Position numbers and translations under genes: made by a program
Source of the DNA: Chaenocephalus aceratus
Lineage: Eukaryota > Chordata > Actinopteri > Perciformes > Channichthyidae
Length of the DNA stretch: 64,000 nucleotides
Direction: 5' to 3'
Assembly: GCA_023974075.1 (NCBI GenBank)
Contig: CM043801.1
Span: 19,373,781 to 19,437,780, forward strand
The notes under the pieces: generated by a model
The model's input: the letters and a program-made list of their open reading frames with translations, nothing else
The model's database searches: none
What the model was told of the DNA's origin: nothing
In this document: piece by piece, positions 30,965-42,183 of the stretch
Layout: each line of letters opens with the position of its first letter
How positions within the stretch are numbered: the first letter of the stretch is position 1

Positions 30965-33900
30965 AATGAAACCAAAACAAGACTTTATTAAAGAAGCATA
31001 AAAAATAAAACTCTTGATACATTTCTCATAACCGTCAAGTCAGCTCAAATTATACGATTATACAATTTTTCCGGCTCACGGTTAAAAGGTCCATAAACTT
31101 TCAAATAAAATATATTTCAATTTTAAAATTTCTTCAATAATTTTCTCATTTTGTTATAAATTGCCTATTATGTAGTACACAGGAAATAAGGAAAATAAAA
31201 AAATGGAAAATAAAAATAAATTTGAAGTAATAAAAAGGGTCACATTATTGTCTGGGATCTTTAGGTAAGCAAATAAATTGTAAAAAATAAAAATGTGTAA
31301 AAAGTTTTTTTTTTATCTTAAAAATGATTAGCTAATGCCAGGTGGCTTGAAGACATGCAGATGGTTAACTTACAAATAATGATACATGTTCTTTAGAAAC
31401 TACATTTATCTTCAATTAATTCATTTTGCTTTTGAAAACAAGAGCCCAATGATTGTATTCAGGGAATATACACACAGGTCAGGCCTGAAACCTAGTTTGC
31501 CAACGTTTTACATTTTGGTTCTGCATACAAAAGAGAATTAAAGCAAAAAATAGGAGAGCGGCGGCTTGAGGGGTGTCTGTCACCCCTTACTGGCCTGGCT
31601 CTCTTTGCATCCCCCCCTCTCATCACAAAAAAAGGTCAGAGGTCACTGGCTAGCATACCTCAGGAAACCCTGTTTTCAAACCTTTAGGAAGGAAATGGGG
31701 GAGGGGATAAGTTTGGCAAAAAAAAAATCAGCAGTCAATCTGAAAAACTTTGTACCTTTTTAACAATTAAAACTACTGTACACTAAACCCTAACAATTTC
31801 TCATTGGCCAGAAACACCCCATTGCAACACCAGGATGTGAATCAGAACCATCTGGTAAATACAACACGTTTATTTCCTTTAACACGCCAACGTGGACAGT
31901 TTAAAGAAGGGCTCTAAGATCGGCCTCATCAGACTCACACAGCTGATCAGTTCTTTCAGATGCGTTCAGGGCCCGGCATCTGTTCTGAGTGCACACGATT
32001 AAGAAACAAAATGTGACGTTTGACATCAGAGCCTGACAGGGAAGCGTTCTCACAGGAGCGAGAACAGGGTAGTCAGGTTTACAGTGCAGCGCCGCAGAAG
32101 TCTGAACACTAAGAGGCCTCCCGCTGCCAACTGGGTTTGTTCAACGCTGCGTATCAATAGGGAGTTGCCCCAAAGCACCATGGGAGAGTCTTCACAAAGA
32201 CTCCTGGTGCAGCTCCTGGGCAGATTTCACGTACACGTATGGACACATGAGTGAGTGCACTGCTGCGCTCAACCAGGACAGCGGCTTATTAGATTCCTCT
32301 GTGCAGCTGCTGCCCTCGTCACCTAAGTAGCAAACGAACAGTCAGGCAGCAAATAAGTTAACATACTGGCTGGAGCACCAAAGCACAGCAGAAACTGCCC
32401 ATTTTCTACATTTTTTTTGTACTCAGTAGAGTTACCCTTTTTCCTGATATTAAAACCCTACGACCCGTCCTGATCTGTGACTACGTCCAGAGAGGACGAC
32501 ACACTGTGGCTGCAATGCCCTACTGACCGGATCTGAATGGGATGGCTGTGTAGGGACAGTTAGAAAATATAGTTTAAAATACAACAGCAAAAACATTCTG
32601 CAGCTGCTGGGATTTGAACACAAAGTGTCTGGAAGCCCTGGATGACCTAGCTACTAGCTGCCATAAAGGATAAGTTCTACCTTCTGCATGTGAGCCTGAA
32701 AGCGTGATCATGTGTCTGTGCGGTCAGAGGAAGCCCTTGAGAATTAGGTGTGTCGATTTAATTCTGTCGGCATGGCTTGTCTCATTCTATGAGCTGATTC
32801 CGTGTATGTTCAAAAAGGGCCAATAACGGCAACCGCGTACCAACTACATCGTCCAAAATCATACATACAGTATTAACACTATAGGAGGCAGTTACTGCAA
32901 ACTCAGACTGAATTCTTTAAAAACCACTAACACAAAACAGGACGCAACTGCCTTATCAGTAATGCTATGAAAACACGGGACCAACCTTAAACGACTAACC
33001 ACTTAGTGCACCACATTTGGCCAGAAGTACAGCGCTATATGGGAATGACAGTGCGTCATCTGAGTGCCATACAGCTTTGCTGTGAGAGTGGGGTGGAAGA
33101 CCAAAACTAAAACAGTAAGAGCTGTTTTTCTTTCCTACTAAGAGGGACTGGGAGTTACAGTGCATGAAAAAAGGTTCAATTGAGCCACTTGTTATTATTT
33201 AGTGTGGGAGGAGCAGTCTTCTCCATATCCTTACAGCACAAAACATTTACGTGTGACATCAGAGAAGCCCTATCTCATCCTAGAGTCCAAAATATGTCTG
33301 CGAGCCACACACGTGACAGTCAAGAGTCAAAAAATAGAATAGAATAGAAAAGGCTAAGCGACTGATCCGAGTGTAACAGACATGATGGGATGGATGGATC
33401 AGAGTGAATCCTTCCTTTAAGACTGTGGGAGTGAAGGAGGGGCAGCAGGACAGACACCAGACCTTCACATGGCGACACATGATGATGCAGATGTGAGAAC
33501 AGCATGAGTGAGCGATATTCACACATACACAATAGAGAGATGTAAAGGGATTGTCAGGCAGCCCAAACGTACAAAAAAACTGACCTCAGACACATTCCTA
33601 CTGTATCACAAATGGTACGTTTCTCACTTATGAATGGGTAATCGAGTGGTGCAGGGATGACTTCACCCGGAAGTAAGCTCAATTCCAAGCTATTCTCCAA
33701 AATCCCATTGACTGAGACGAGGGAACCGGTAACTCACTTTAGGACTCGTCACTGCACCACTCTACACATGTGAATCAAAGCAGCAGCCACATTTGAAATG
33801 CAAATTCATCCAACAGGTTATTAAATTTGATCAGAAATTAAGAGTTCTATTTAATAGCATTCATTTGGCATTAAAGATGGCTAAATTTGAGTGGCAACGA

Positions 33901-34608
33901 GAAACAGGAGGTCTTCCTAAGATGGCCCTAGGGTGCGCCGATAGGGGCCTGATCACATCGCGGATCTTTAAAAAAGTTCCAAACTTACAAAAAATAGCAA
34001 CCCCGCCTCTCATTGTTACAGGCAACAGCATGAGTGAGAGCAAGAGGAGAAGGTGAAAGGGCGGGGGGGGGGGGTCGGTTTGGAACGGTTTGCCTCCTGT
34101 CAAGAAACATTAAAATAAGGAGTAGAAAAGTGCAGGCCTTATTGACAGCTTCATCGAAAAATATCTGTTAAGTACAAAAGTGTCAAAAGGAAAGGCTGTG
34201 AGAGAAAAGCAGGCAGAGATCTGAAGAAGCCAGAATGAAGAAATGTCGAGACAGACCGGCAGCGCCGGGTCAAAATGAAGGCCTGAAGAGAGATAAGACA
34301 CTAGTTTCCTTCCATAAGTTCATCACTGAGACCGTCTGAGGCAACAACTGTCTGCAGACCAGTTTCAATCAACTTCAGTTATTATTATTATTATTATTAT
34401 TGTTATTATTATTATTTTTGACAGTTATCAGCAATAAATCAACATCCGTATAGTATCATCATCTCTATTATGCGTTTATTATGGTCCATCATGTGTGTGT
34501 GAAAGTTATTAGTGTGAATCCTTCCGTCTGCCACAGCTGGTGCCCCACTCCAGTCTTTTTCCCGCCTCCCTCGTATTTCACCCTCCGCCCCGCCGCTCTG
34601 CCGGAGCA
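30965..34608 (-). other. mex3d: mex3d 3' untranslated region (predicted)
   Basis: From the TAA at 34,609 leftwards there is no coding exon for 3.6 kb. A minus-strand AATAAA lies at 30,984-30,989 (TTTATT on plus). MEX3 genes are known for long 3' UTRs. It includes (ATT)n at about 34,380-34,418 and a G10 run near 34,062. The true end may differ; another AATAAA lies at about 30,313. Confidence 0.5.
30984..30989 (-). promoter_or_regulatory. mex3d: Candidate mex3d poly(A) signal
   Basis: Plus-strand TTTATT within GACTTTATTAAAG gives AATAAA on the gene strand. Confidence 0.4.
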
Positions 34609-37600
34609 TTAGGAGAAGATGCGGATGCACTGTGTGGTGGGGGTGTGGCAGACGGGGCACTCCGGCTCGGCTGACTGGCAGATCTGCCCGGCGCACTCCA
34701 TGCAGAACAGGTTGTGGCCACACGGCACCAGGGCTGCTGTCACCTCGCTCTCAAAACACACAAAGCAGTCCCTGTTGATCCCGGGGCCGACGCCGACCAG
34801 ACCTGCGACCCCGGGGCCTTTCAGACGACACAGCATGCCAGAGCTGAGACCCCCGCCGCTGCCTCCCTCGGAGTCAGTGGGGGAGCCGCCGGGCAGGGAG
34901 GAGGCTGAGCAGGAGGAATAACCGGTGGACGAGCCGGCGGAGCTGGAGCTGGACGCTCCGGAGAAGGAGCCGCTGCCTGCGTTGCCAGACTGCAGCCAGG
35001 AGAGAGTGCTGAGGGGGTCGCTCTGTGCACGGCGGGCTAGGGGGTGATCCATGGGGCCCACGCCCGTGTCCTGAGGGAGAGTTGGAGACAATCGTGGGGT
35101 GATGGCGCCACCGCTGAGGCCGCTGCTGTTGCGACGTAGAGGCTGCTGCTGGGCGGAGCCGGGCGTCTTATTGCCTGCTCCACCGTTAACGAAAGGAGCC
35201 CAGATGTTGGCGGCACTGAACTCGAAGCCCAGTTCATCGGAGGAGGGCAACCCTGGGGTGGAGTCTCCCCCGAAAGTGAATCCTCCTCCCGCACTGCTGG
35301 AGCCGGTGCTAAAGGGGCTGGTGGGGCTGCCTGACTCATTGGCCTTGCGAGTGTTGCTGAAGTTCTCTGAGTTCATCCCGCCGTTGTGCGTGTGATAGGC
35401 TGCCGAGGAGGACACCTTCCGGCCGGAGGACTGGTGCATGGACATGGGAATAGGAGGAGGTGGGGAGCCTGGAGGTGGAGGGGCTGCAGAGTGGTGGCCA
35501 GAAGCCCTGGACCACAGAGTAGAGGCCAGCCCCGCGCTCAGGGCGCCCAGGCCTTCAAGACTGACATCAGTGCCGTTGGAGTGGAAGTCGTTGTCCCCCT
35601 GCAGGTCTACAAAGGTTCCAGTTCTCAGGGTGATGTGGGTCTCGATCTCCTCTCTCGCCCGGTCCACGTTCTCCGGCATGCCGGTGACCTCGAACACGGG
35701 GTCTTTCTCTCGACTGGGGGTCACGATGTAGGTGTGAGTCTGCTGCTGGATGCGCTTGATAGTCGCTCCCTTTGGTCCAACAACTAAACCAACTACTCTG
35801 TAGGGCACCCTCACCTGGAAGGGAAATATTTCAATGTTACTATGTAGGTGATTTGTAGTTTATTTTAACACACATTAGTTATCATACATCTAGAGTCACA
35901 CATAAACACAATAAGAGCTAAGCCATGGGGGGTTCTCTACCTGTATGGTGGTCTGTCCAGGTAAGTGTGGAGGTCCAGGAAGAGAGCTGGTGCCAGTGCC
36001 CGTGCCAGTTCCAGTGCCAGTGCTGGTTCCTCCTCCTCCTCCTCCTCCTGCCCCGGGCCCTCCGGCTTTGCAGCGGGATGCCCGGATCATAGAGAAATGC
36101 TCAGCCGCAGAGACAATTTCACGTTTAGCCATTTCCACATCCTCCCTTCGTCCCGTCACGATGAATACTGGCTCCTCGCCCCTGACTGGAGTCTTTATGT
36201 AGGTATTTGTCTTGGCACGCAAGGCCTTAATCTTGCAACCTGAAAGATGCAGAAGTACATTAACACCATTATTAAACACATTCAAACACGTATTTATAAA
36301 TTATGTGTGACTAAAGTGAAGGTTGAAATATGGTGGTGATTTGACTATATAGGGATAGTTTGTGGTGTTTGAGTATTTACCAGGCCTCATGAAAGTCATT
36401 GGAGTACAATTGAACCACAAACGGCAGCCTCCAAATCTCTCATATAGTCAAATCCATGTCCCTCACAAACCTTTCAACAAAACCGATCATTATCTCTAAT
36501 AAAAAGGTAGGTTTTTTTGCAGGTCTATTGCATATGTTAAAACTATGGTAAGTGTGCATAATTAAGCATCAGCTTTGTTACACACAAACAACATTGAAAA
36601 CGTCTCAAATACATATTTGAATAAGTATGCTCAGTTGCATCAGCATGTGTGTACTTATTCCTCAATTACATTCATTAATCATAGCACTCCGGTTTAAGGG
36701 TTTTAATGAATGCACCATTTTCAAATGCATAAAAACTTATACGTGGTAGCAAACGCATTATACATAAGCAATATATGAATGAAGAGCCTGTCTGCCCAAA
36801 CACCAAGTCAATAGCTGGTGCACTGCTGGTGTCAACTCATGCTCTGTTTCTTTAAATATGGACGCTTCATTCTCGGCGACCAATAGGATGCCCGGAGTGT
36901 GATGTCATTGTGGGAAGCAGAAAGCATGGCTTTTTCAAACAAAGAGAACAATGCCTCAACGCTGCCGCGTCTGCAACGGGCGAACCAAACCTACAACAAT
37001 TGCCAATTTAAAATTAATGATATATATTGATAAAAAATAAAAAATAAAAATGATATGTGTAAAGGGAAACGGCTCAGGAGCGAACAGCAGCCTCGGCAGA
37101 CAGAGCTGGGTGCAGGGCGTAACACCGCCCAGTCCCGTGTTTGTGAGCCTGCCGCGTTTCAGCTTAAGATCAGCAGCAGAGACACTAATAATTTACTATA
37201 AACACCTACATGAGTTAAAAGGTGAGCCCAGTGTTTAAACATGCCCATTTAACCTGTGATGTATAAAATCTGCACATTTCGGTATATTTCCTTTGTTTGG
37301 TGCATGCTGCTAGACATGTCCAGACTCCCGACAATCTGCCGCTTTGTCTGACCCTCTCCACCCCTCCCCCTCCCTCCTACTCATCTCCCTCACTCACTCT
37401 ATGTCAAGGCATTGTCTTATTACGGTTAGAAATTGAATATCAATACATTATGTATGGCTTCTTTAAGGGAGTAGCCGCATTATGTTGACATTAAAGACCA
37501 ACACAGTGAGTGCGGACCGACCAGAGCATCAAGCTGAGGCAGTAAAAGTTCAGAGACCTTCCTCTCTCCAGACTGCCACCCAAACAAAGAGCCACCAGGC

Positions 37601-38161
37601 TGGCCTGGCCGAGCTGTACACAAACAAACCCCAAATAACCCCTAAAAAAAACCCACCAAAACCACTCATGCTCTTACCTTGTCTTCCCACTATTTCGGCC
37701 ACATGCTCGGAGCTGGGGACAGGCACACATTCAGTCATGTTGACACTTCTTTTCCTGCTGCAGAGGACGGAGCTTTGTTCCCCGTGGAGCATTGAGTGGG
37801 AGCCGGCCATGTGGTACCCGCCCGTGCCGTAGTACTCCGGGGATGGAGAGCAGGACGACGGCGAATCCCGGGACCCGTTGGGATGCTCCATCATCTGGAG
37901 ATCCACGTAACCCACACCGTTACAGCCGTCAGAGCCCGGACCCTGGGTCCCATCCAGAGGGTCGACCAGTCCGCCGCCCACACAGTCCACCTTCTCCATG
38001 GCCATGAGTGACAGCTGGTCCAGGGCGAAGCGGAATGCCTCTTGGTGGTCCTCGTCCCGGGACTCCTGGTCTGTCTCCCGGGGAAGACCGACCCCATTGT
38101 GCTGGCTGCTGATCACCACGTCGTGGTCCATAATCTCGGGGTGGAATAAAGGGCTAGGCAT
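34609..38161 (-). CDS. mex3d: Mex3d, KH-domain RNA-binding RING E3 ligase
   Basis: MEX3 proteins bind AU-rich RNA and can ubiquitinate partners to control mRNA stability. Coding exons (minus): 37,678-38,161, 35,941-36,239 and 34,609-35,814, total 662 codons plus TAA. Start [11 protein letters not shown] resembles the MPSS start of MEX3D. KH1 spans about residues 142-212 ([24 protein letters not shown] loop, [14 protein letters not shown]). KH2 spans about 258-327 ([34 protein letters not shown]). The C3HC4 RING is the last ~52 residues ([25 protein letters not shown]) ending CIRIFS. The middle is Gly/Ser/Pro-rich. Linkage to mbd3, uqcr11 and tcf3 supports the D paralogue over A-C. Confidence 0.93.
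35815..35940 (-). other. mex3d: Short 126-bp intron inside mex3d between KH1 and KH2
   Basis: Donor CAG|GTAGAG and acceptor TTCCAG|GTGAGG split the conserved QTTIQ|VRVPYR. Reading through the intron meets an in-frame TGA, so it must be removed. Most MEX3 genes I know have a single intron, inside KH1, so this second one may be lineage-specific. Confidence 0.75.
36240..37677 (-). other. mex3d: mex3d first coding intron
   Basis: A 1.4-kb intron splits KH1 after VGRQ|G. It has a repeat-like patch at about 36,850-37,000 with a short start [11 protein letters not shown] on plus (about 36,952) but no continuing frame, and is otherwise without recognised features. Confidence 0.5.
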
Positions 38162-39200
38162 ATTGTCTCCGTGGATCTCACATCAGATCACCGATGCCTG
38201 TTTGTTGGGAGTGAACTCACTCTCTTCTGTAGAAAAAAAATAATAAAAAGCAACAAAAGTCAAGTGTCTGTTTATCATTAAACACACAAAATCCAGACAG
38301 GAGTGGAGCACCGTGGAGCTGCCGATCATATGAAGAGTAGCATGCAGGAGCAGTGTTGATTTGGGCGCCTTGCTTTGTCTGTTGTTGCTTCTTGTCTGAC
38401 AACTGAAACCATCCAGGTTGTTTTGTCGGGATAAAGCATGTCCGCCTGAACACAAGTGAACAAAGTATTCCCTTGCACAAACAACATGTGTGGCACCAAC
38501 GACAGACACTCTTAAATGTACTGATTGAATACAAAATGAAAGATAAAAGATTAATATTATCTGTTGTTAGCCCCAAGAGCCAGGCTAACTGGCTAGCTCC
38601 ACACAGTCGGCACTCAGTCACGTTGTCGACCCCTTTGTTTGGGAGCAGCTCGGCTAGCTGCTAGCTCTGCTCTGACAGTCCAACTTGTGCCCATTCTCAA
38701 AGATTGATTACAAAAATTAGACAAGTGCGAAAAACACACGAACTTACTTTATCTTGCCTTGGTCGATGAGATCCTGTCTTCGCTTGTCGTCCAGGTTTTG
38801 AGGGGAAAGATGAGAAGCAGCCAGGAGGAGGAGGAGACCAGCTCTGTGCAGCGCTAGGGAGCTAACAGGGTTAGCTTAGCTAGCACGCTAAATGGGGGGC
38901 GTAGGAGAAAAACGTTTAAAATCGAAAAGAGGGCACTGTTGTTGTTTTTGTTCTCTTTCTGGAGTCAGAGCGTATTCCTGGGAGTGTCACTGTGTCTTCA
39001 TTCTGCTTTCCAGCAGGGGAACGCAGCTGAAATCCAAGGATAGTTGTTGTCTTTTTGGTGAGAATAAAAACAGTGGTTCTCGGCTCTCTGCTGCTGCCTG
39101 ACCCCGGTCCGCCGCCTTTGTCTCGCCAGGCGCACGCCGCTCCGTCTCCCGCACACGGCACTGACGTCACCCGAGACACAACAATGGGTTCAAAGGCCAC
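38162..39200 (-). promoter_or_regulatory. mex3d: mex3d 5' UTR exons and probable promoter
   Basis: An acceptor TTTTTTTTCTACAG lies at about 38,227-38,240, so the coding exon begins at 38,226. A matching donor AAA|GTAAGTT at 38,747 would end a non-coding first exon that runs upstream into a GC-rich, CG-containing region around 38,750-39,170. The transcription start is not determined. Confidence 0.5.
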
Positions 39201-40019
39201 ATGCAGCATCAACAGCAAGCCACCGCTGCTGTCAGTGTCTGAGACAGTCTGCAGGGAGATATTTGATTTACCAATTTTATTACACGTTTTTGCATCACCC
39301 ACTGTGAACGCATTGCTGTTTTTTTTCTAATGTAGCCGTGGTTGGGTGTGTTCATCATCTAACCAATGAGGTGTTTTGGGTTTTCCAACAACAGCCTTTC
39401 AAGATGCTCATGCAGTATGTGCGTGTCTGCATTTATATGTTCTTTCTAGTAGTTACATTTTCAACGCACACCCTTTTTTCTTTTTACTATGAATTGAAAT
39501 AAATATACAACAGTTTAGTTAGTGTATTTCTATAGCACATAAAAACAACAGGAGTTGACCCACATTGCTTCCAGCCAAAGGGGGATGGGTTAGAATTTCT
39601 CAATTCAGGTATACATAATTTAAGAAATAGAGGCATAACTACATAACATGTAACACAAAGAACCAATAGTAATACATTCAAATATTAAGTCAGGAGAAAT
39701 CTAATAAAACATAAAAAAGATGGGAACATCGGACTGAAGACAAAGGAATGTTTTTTTCCAAGTAAATCTTAAAACAAAGCTCACATGGAAACTGACAGCG
39801 AAGTGTGGGGCCCACAAACAAACCAAACATTTGACAAATGGGAAAATCATCCAATAGAAAATTCTCACAATGAGTTTTGAAAACACAGGAGAACAACTAA
39901 CAACGCCTGCAGAGCGGAATTAGGCACATTTCCATTATTAATACAAATCCAGAAACGATCAATTAAATATTGGCTACATCTAAAAGAAACTGACCCCCAC
40001 TCCTACCACCACAAAGCCC
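39201..40019. other. Intergenic between mex3d and mbd3
   Basis: AT-rich spacer with no coding exon. The stretch around 39,500-39,620 (TATAGCACATAAAAACAACAG) resembles a decayed LINE fragment, but I cannot assign it. Confidence 0.4.
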
Positions 40020-40795
40020 TGCAGCATCAAGAGATGCACAAGGAAAAGAGTCCCCTCTCTCAGCTGGTCCTGACACTCTGTTCACAAACCAGCTCAAACG
40101 GTGTTCTGCCTCAGGACCAGTCTGAGCCCACAACTATTAGAGTCAACCAAATTATAACAAAACACACAAAAAACTACCTCACTTATTGGAACACTAAATC
40201 CCAAACACAAAGTAAAATGCAATGCTATCTGGCCCTAAAAAGACAGTACACTGTGGCAGCCTACCTGACCACAGTGACTGATGTTAAACACAGAAAGATG
40301 TTGACAAAGTAGACTGAGTGCTCACAGCCTGGCAGGCATAGAAACAGGCAGGTACAAGAAAACATGGCTGCCAAAAGAGGAGCGATCATGCCAACAATGT
40401 GGAGGAACTGCTGTGGAGACAGAGCAGCACTTCCTCACACAATGCCCAACTTTTGTACCTATACGGAAACAATTCTTCCCAAAACTCAATCATAAGCTTC
40501 CTCAAATATTTAAAAATACTTCTCGGGGAATATAAAGAGCTACATTGTTGCAAGACAGTTTGTCTCTGCCTGCCACAGTTTGAGGGAATCGGAATGAGAA
40601 CATACACCAGGTCTCCCATCTTATATATCTTATATTTTGTATTATTTGAATCTGTATTCCTTGTAAAAAAAAAATGTTCTTAGCAGTTTGTTTATAACTG
40701 TTTATTTGTGTGTATATGTTGCAACTATACAGAGCTTTGGCAATACTGTATGTCAATATGGTCATGCTAATAAAGCTATTGAATTGAATTGATAA
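40020..40795 (+). mobile_element. Degenerate non-LTR LINE 3' fragment
   Basis: Plus-strand frames broken by shifts and stops read a LINE ORF2 C-terminus: GIETGRYKKTWLPKEERSCQ, QCGGTAVETEQHFLTQCPTF, a CCHC-like cysteine cluster common in I/Tx1-type elements. The 3' end reads GTCATGCTAATAAAGC followed by the short tail ATTGAATTGAATTGA. 5' sequence and reverse transcriptase core are missing. The clade is uncertain. Confidence 0.7.
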
Positions 40796-41109
40796 ATGAA
40801 ATTGTCCATAATGGCTGGGTAGAAATCCCCTCCTGAATCAATTGTTTTGCCCCCTTATTGTTTTTAGGGACACTGTTTTGACCAACTCATTAGCTTTGGC
40901 ACAACACAGACTGTGGATTTGGAAACAAGGTTTCATCCCACTTATAACATCCATATACATATATGTATGTTAGTATTGTTTTATGATGGACATGAACAAT
41001 GTGAACCCTTTATTTGAAGAGGAATAAGAATACTATCTTAAAAACCTGTCCAACTACCATAACCTCCTATATCTAAGGAGGATAATGACCAATAAAAGAC
41101 AATCAACAC

Positions 41110-42183
41110 CAGTTTTTAAAGAGCTGCATTTATTAGACAGAGACAAATAATGAATCTTGTATTGAGGTACAGTACATATTGTGTTGAGGTACGTCAGTGT
41201 TGTACTTGTTTTTGTATTATCTAAGGGTACATCTTTTTCCTGTTAAAGCTCAAATGTAGCTGATGAAACAGTACTGATTATTCTTTTGTCAACACAATAC
41301 CATGGCTTGAACTTAAAACCATGTCAACTCTCATTATTGTAAGAAATAACACTGCTTTTGAACTGTAAAACCTTGAATCAAACAAACTACATTTTAATAA
41401 CCCACAGCCACAAGAGTGCTGTGCGCATGTAAACATACTGCAACCTTACTATGCGTCTGAACATAAAACACACTACCTACAGTGCCAGATTAAAATATAA
41501 AAGAGCAACATGTTTAAAAAAAAAAAAAAAAAAAACTTAAGTTGTCAACATGAGCTTATACATTCAACACACACGCAAACACAGTCACATACATCAGGTT
41601 TGTGTTTTTAACTTGGAGCTTGAACAGCTGTTAACTAAATGTAACACTGCATTGTGTAGAGCAGCATCCACAACTGCTGTGAAACTGCCTTAGAAGTACT
41701 CTTATGGGAACAGTAACATCCTTTGACTCAATGTAGTATCAATGGTGAAATGGTGATGTCACTGTTTCCTGAAAACAATAAACAGTATAGAGTCTATAGA
41801 CAGTTCCCAAACATTATTAGAGGTAAAAATGAACAAAAAACCCAAAGGACCCTTTCAGAAGTACACCGTAACACAACAAAAATAAAAACAAAAATAACAA
41901 TCTTTGTTTAGGTAAACAAAATCTGCAGAATGTCTGCATTTAGGGTATATTTCACTTGAAATTGAGTTAAAAAAATCTTCATGGAGCCAAATATTTGAAA
42001 ATAAAAAGGAGTTTACCAGCAACTTCATGTCAAACAAGCCTATGGGAGAGATGAGAAAGAGACTTGTTACATGTACTGCAGTTCATACCAACTGAAGACA
42101 ATCAAAAACAGAGGCTAATGGATGGAGCAACATTAAAGTTATAGGCACCAATAGATCAGGTCCTGCAGTTCTGTGTACCTTGG
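41110..42183 (-). other. mbd3: mbd3 3' untranslated region (predicted)
   Basis: Non-coding from the TAG at 42,184 to an AATAAA on the minus strand at 41,129-41,134. It contains an A21-like run near 41,515-41,535. About 1.07 kb. Confidence 0.55.
41129..41134 (-). promoter_or_regulatory. mbd3: Candidate mbd3 poly(A) signal
   Basis: Plus-strand TTTATT in GCATTTATTAGAC reads AATAAA on the gene strand. Confidence 0.5.

Noticed and set aside
35386..35787. Plus-strand 133-residue open frame antisense to mex3d
   Set aside because: Lies wholly opposite the KH2/linker exon of mex3d, has no recognisable domain and reflects GC-rich coding on the other strand.
36952..36990. Start of a zinc-finger-like protein ([11 protein letters not shown])
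   Set aside because: The frame ends quickly and no further cysteine/histidine pattern follows; likely a decayed repeat.
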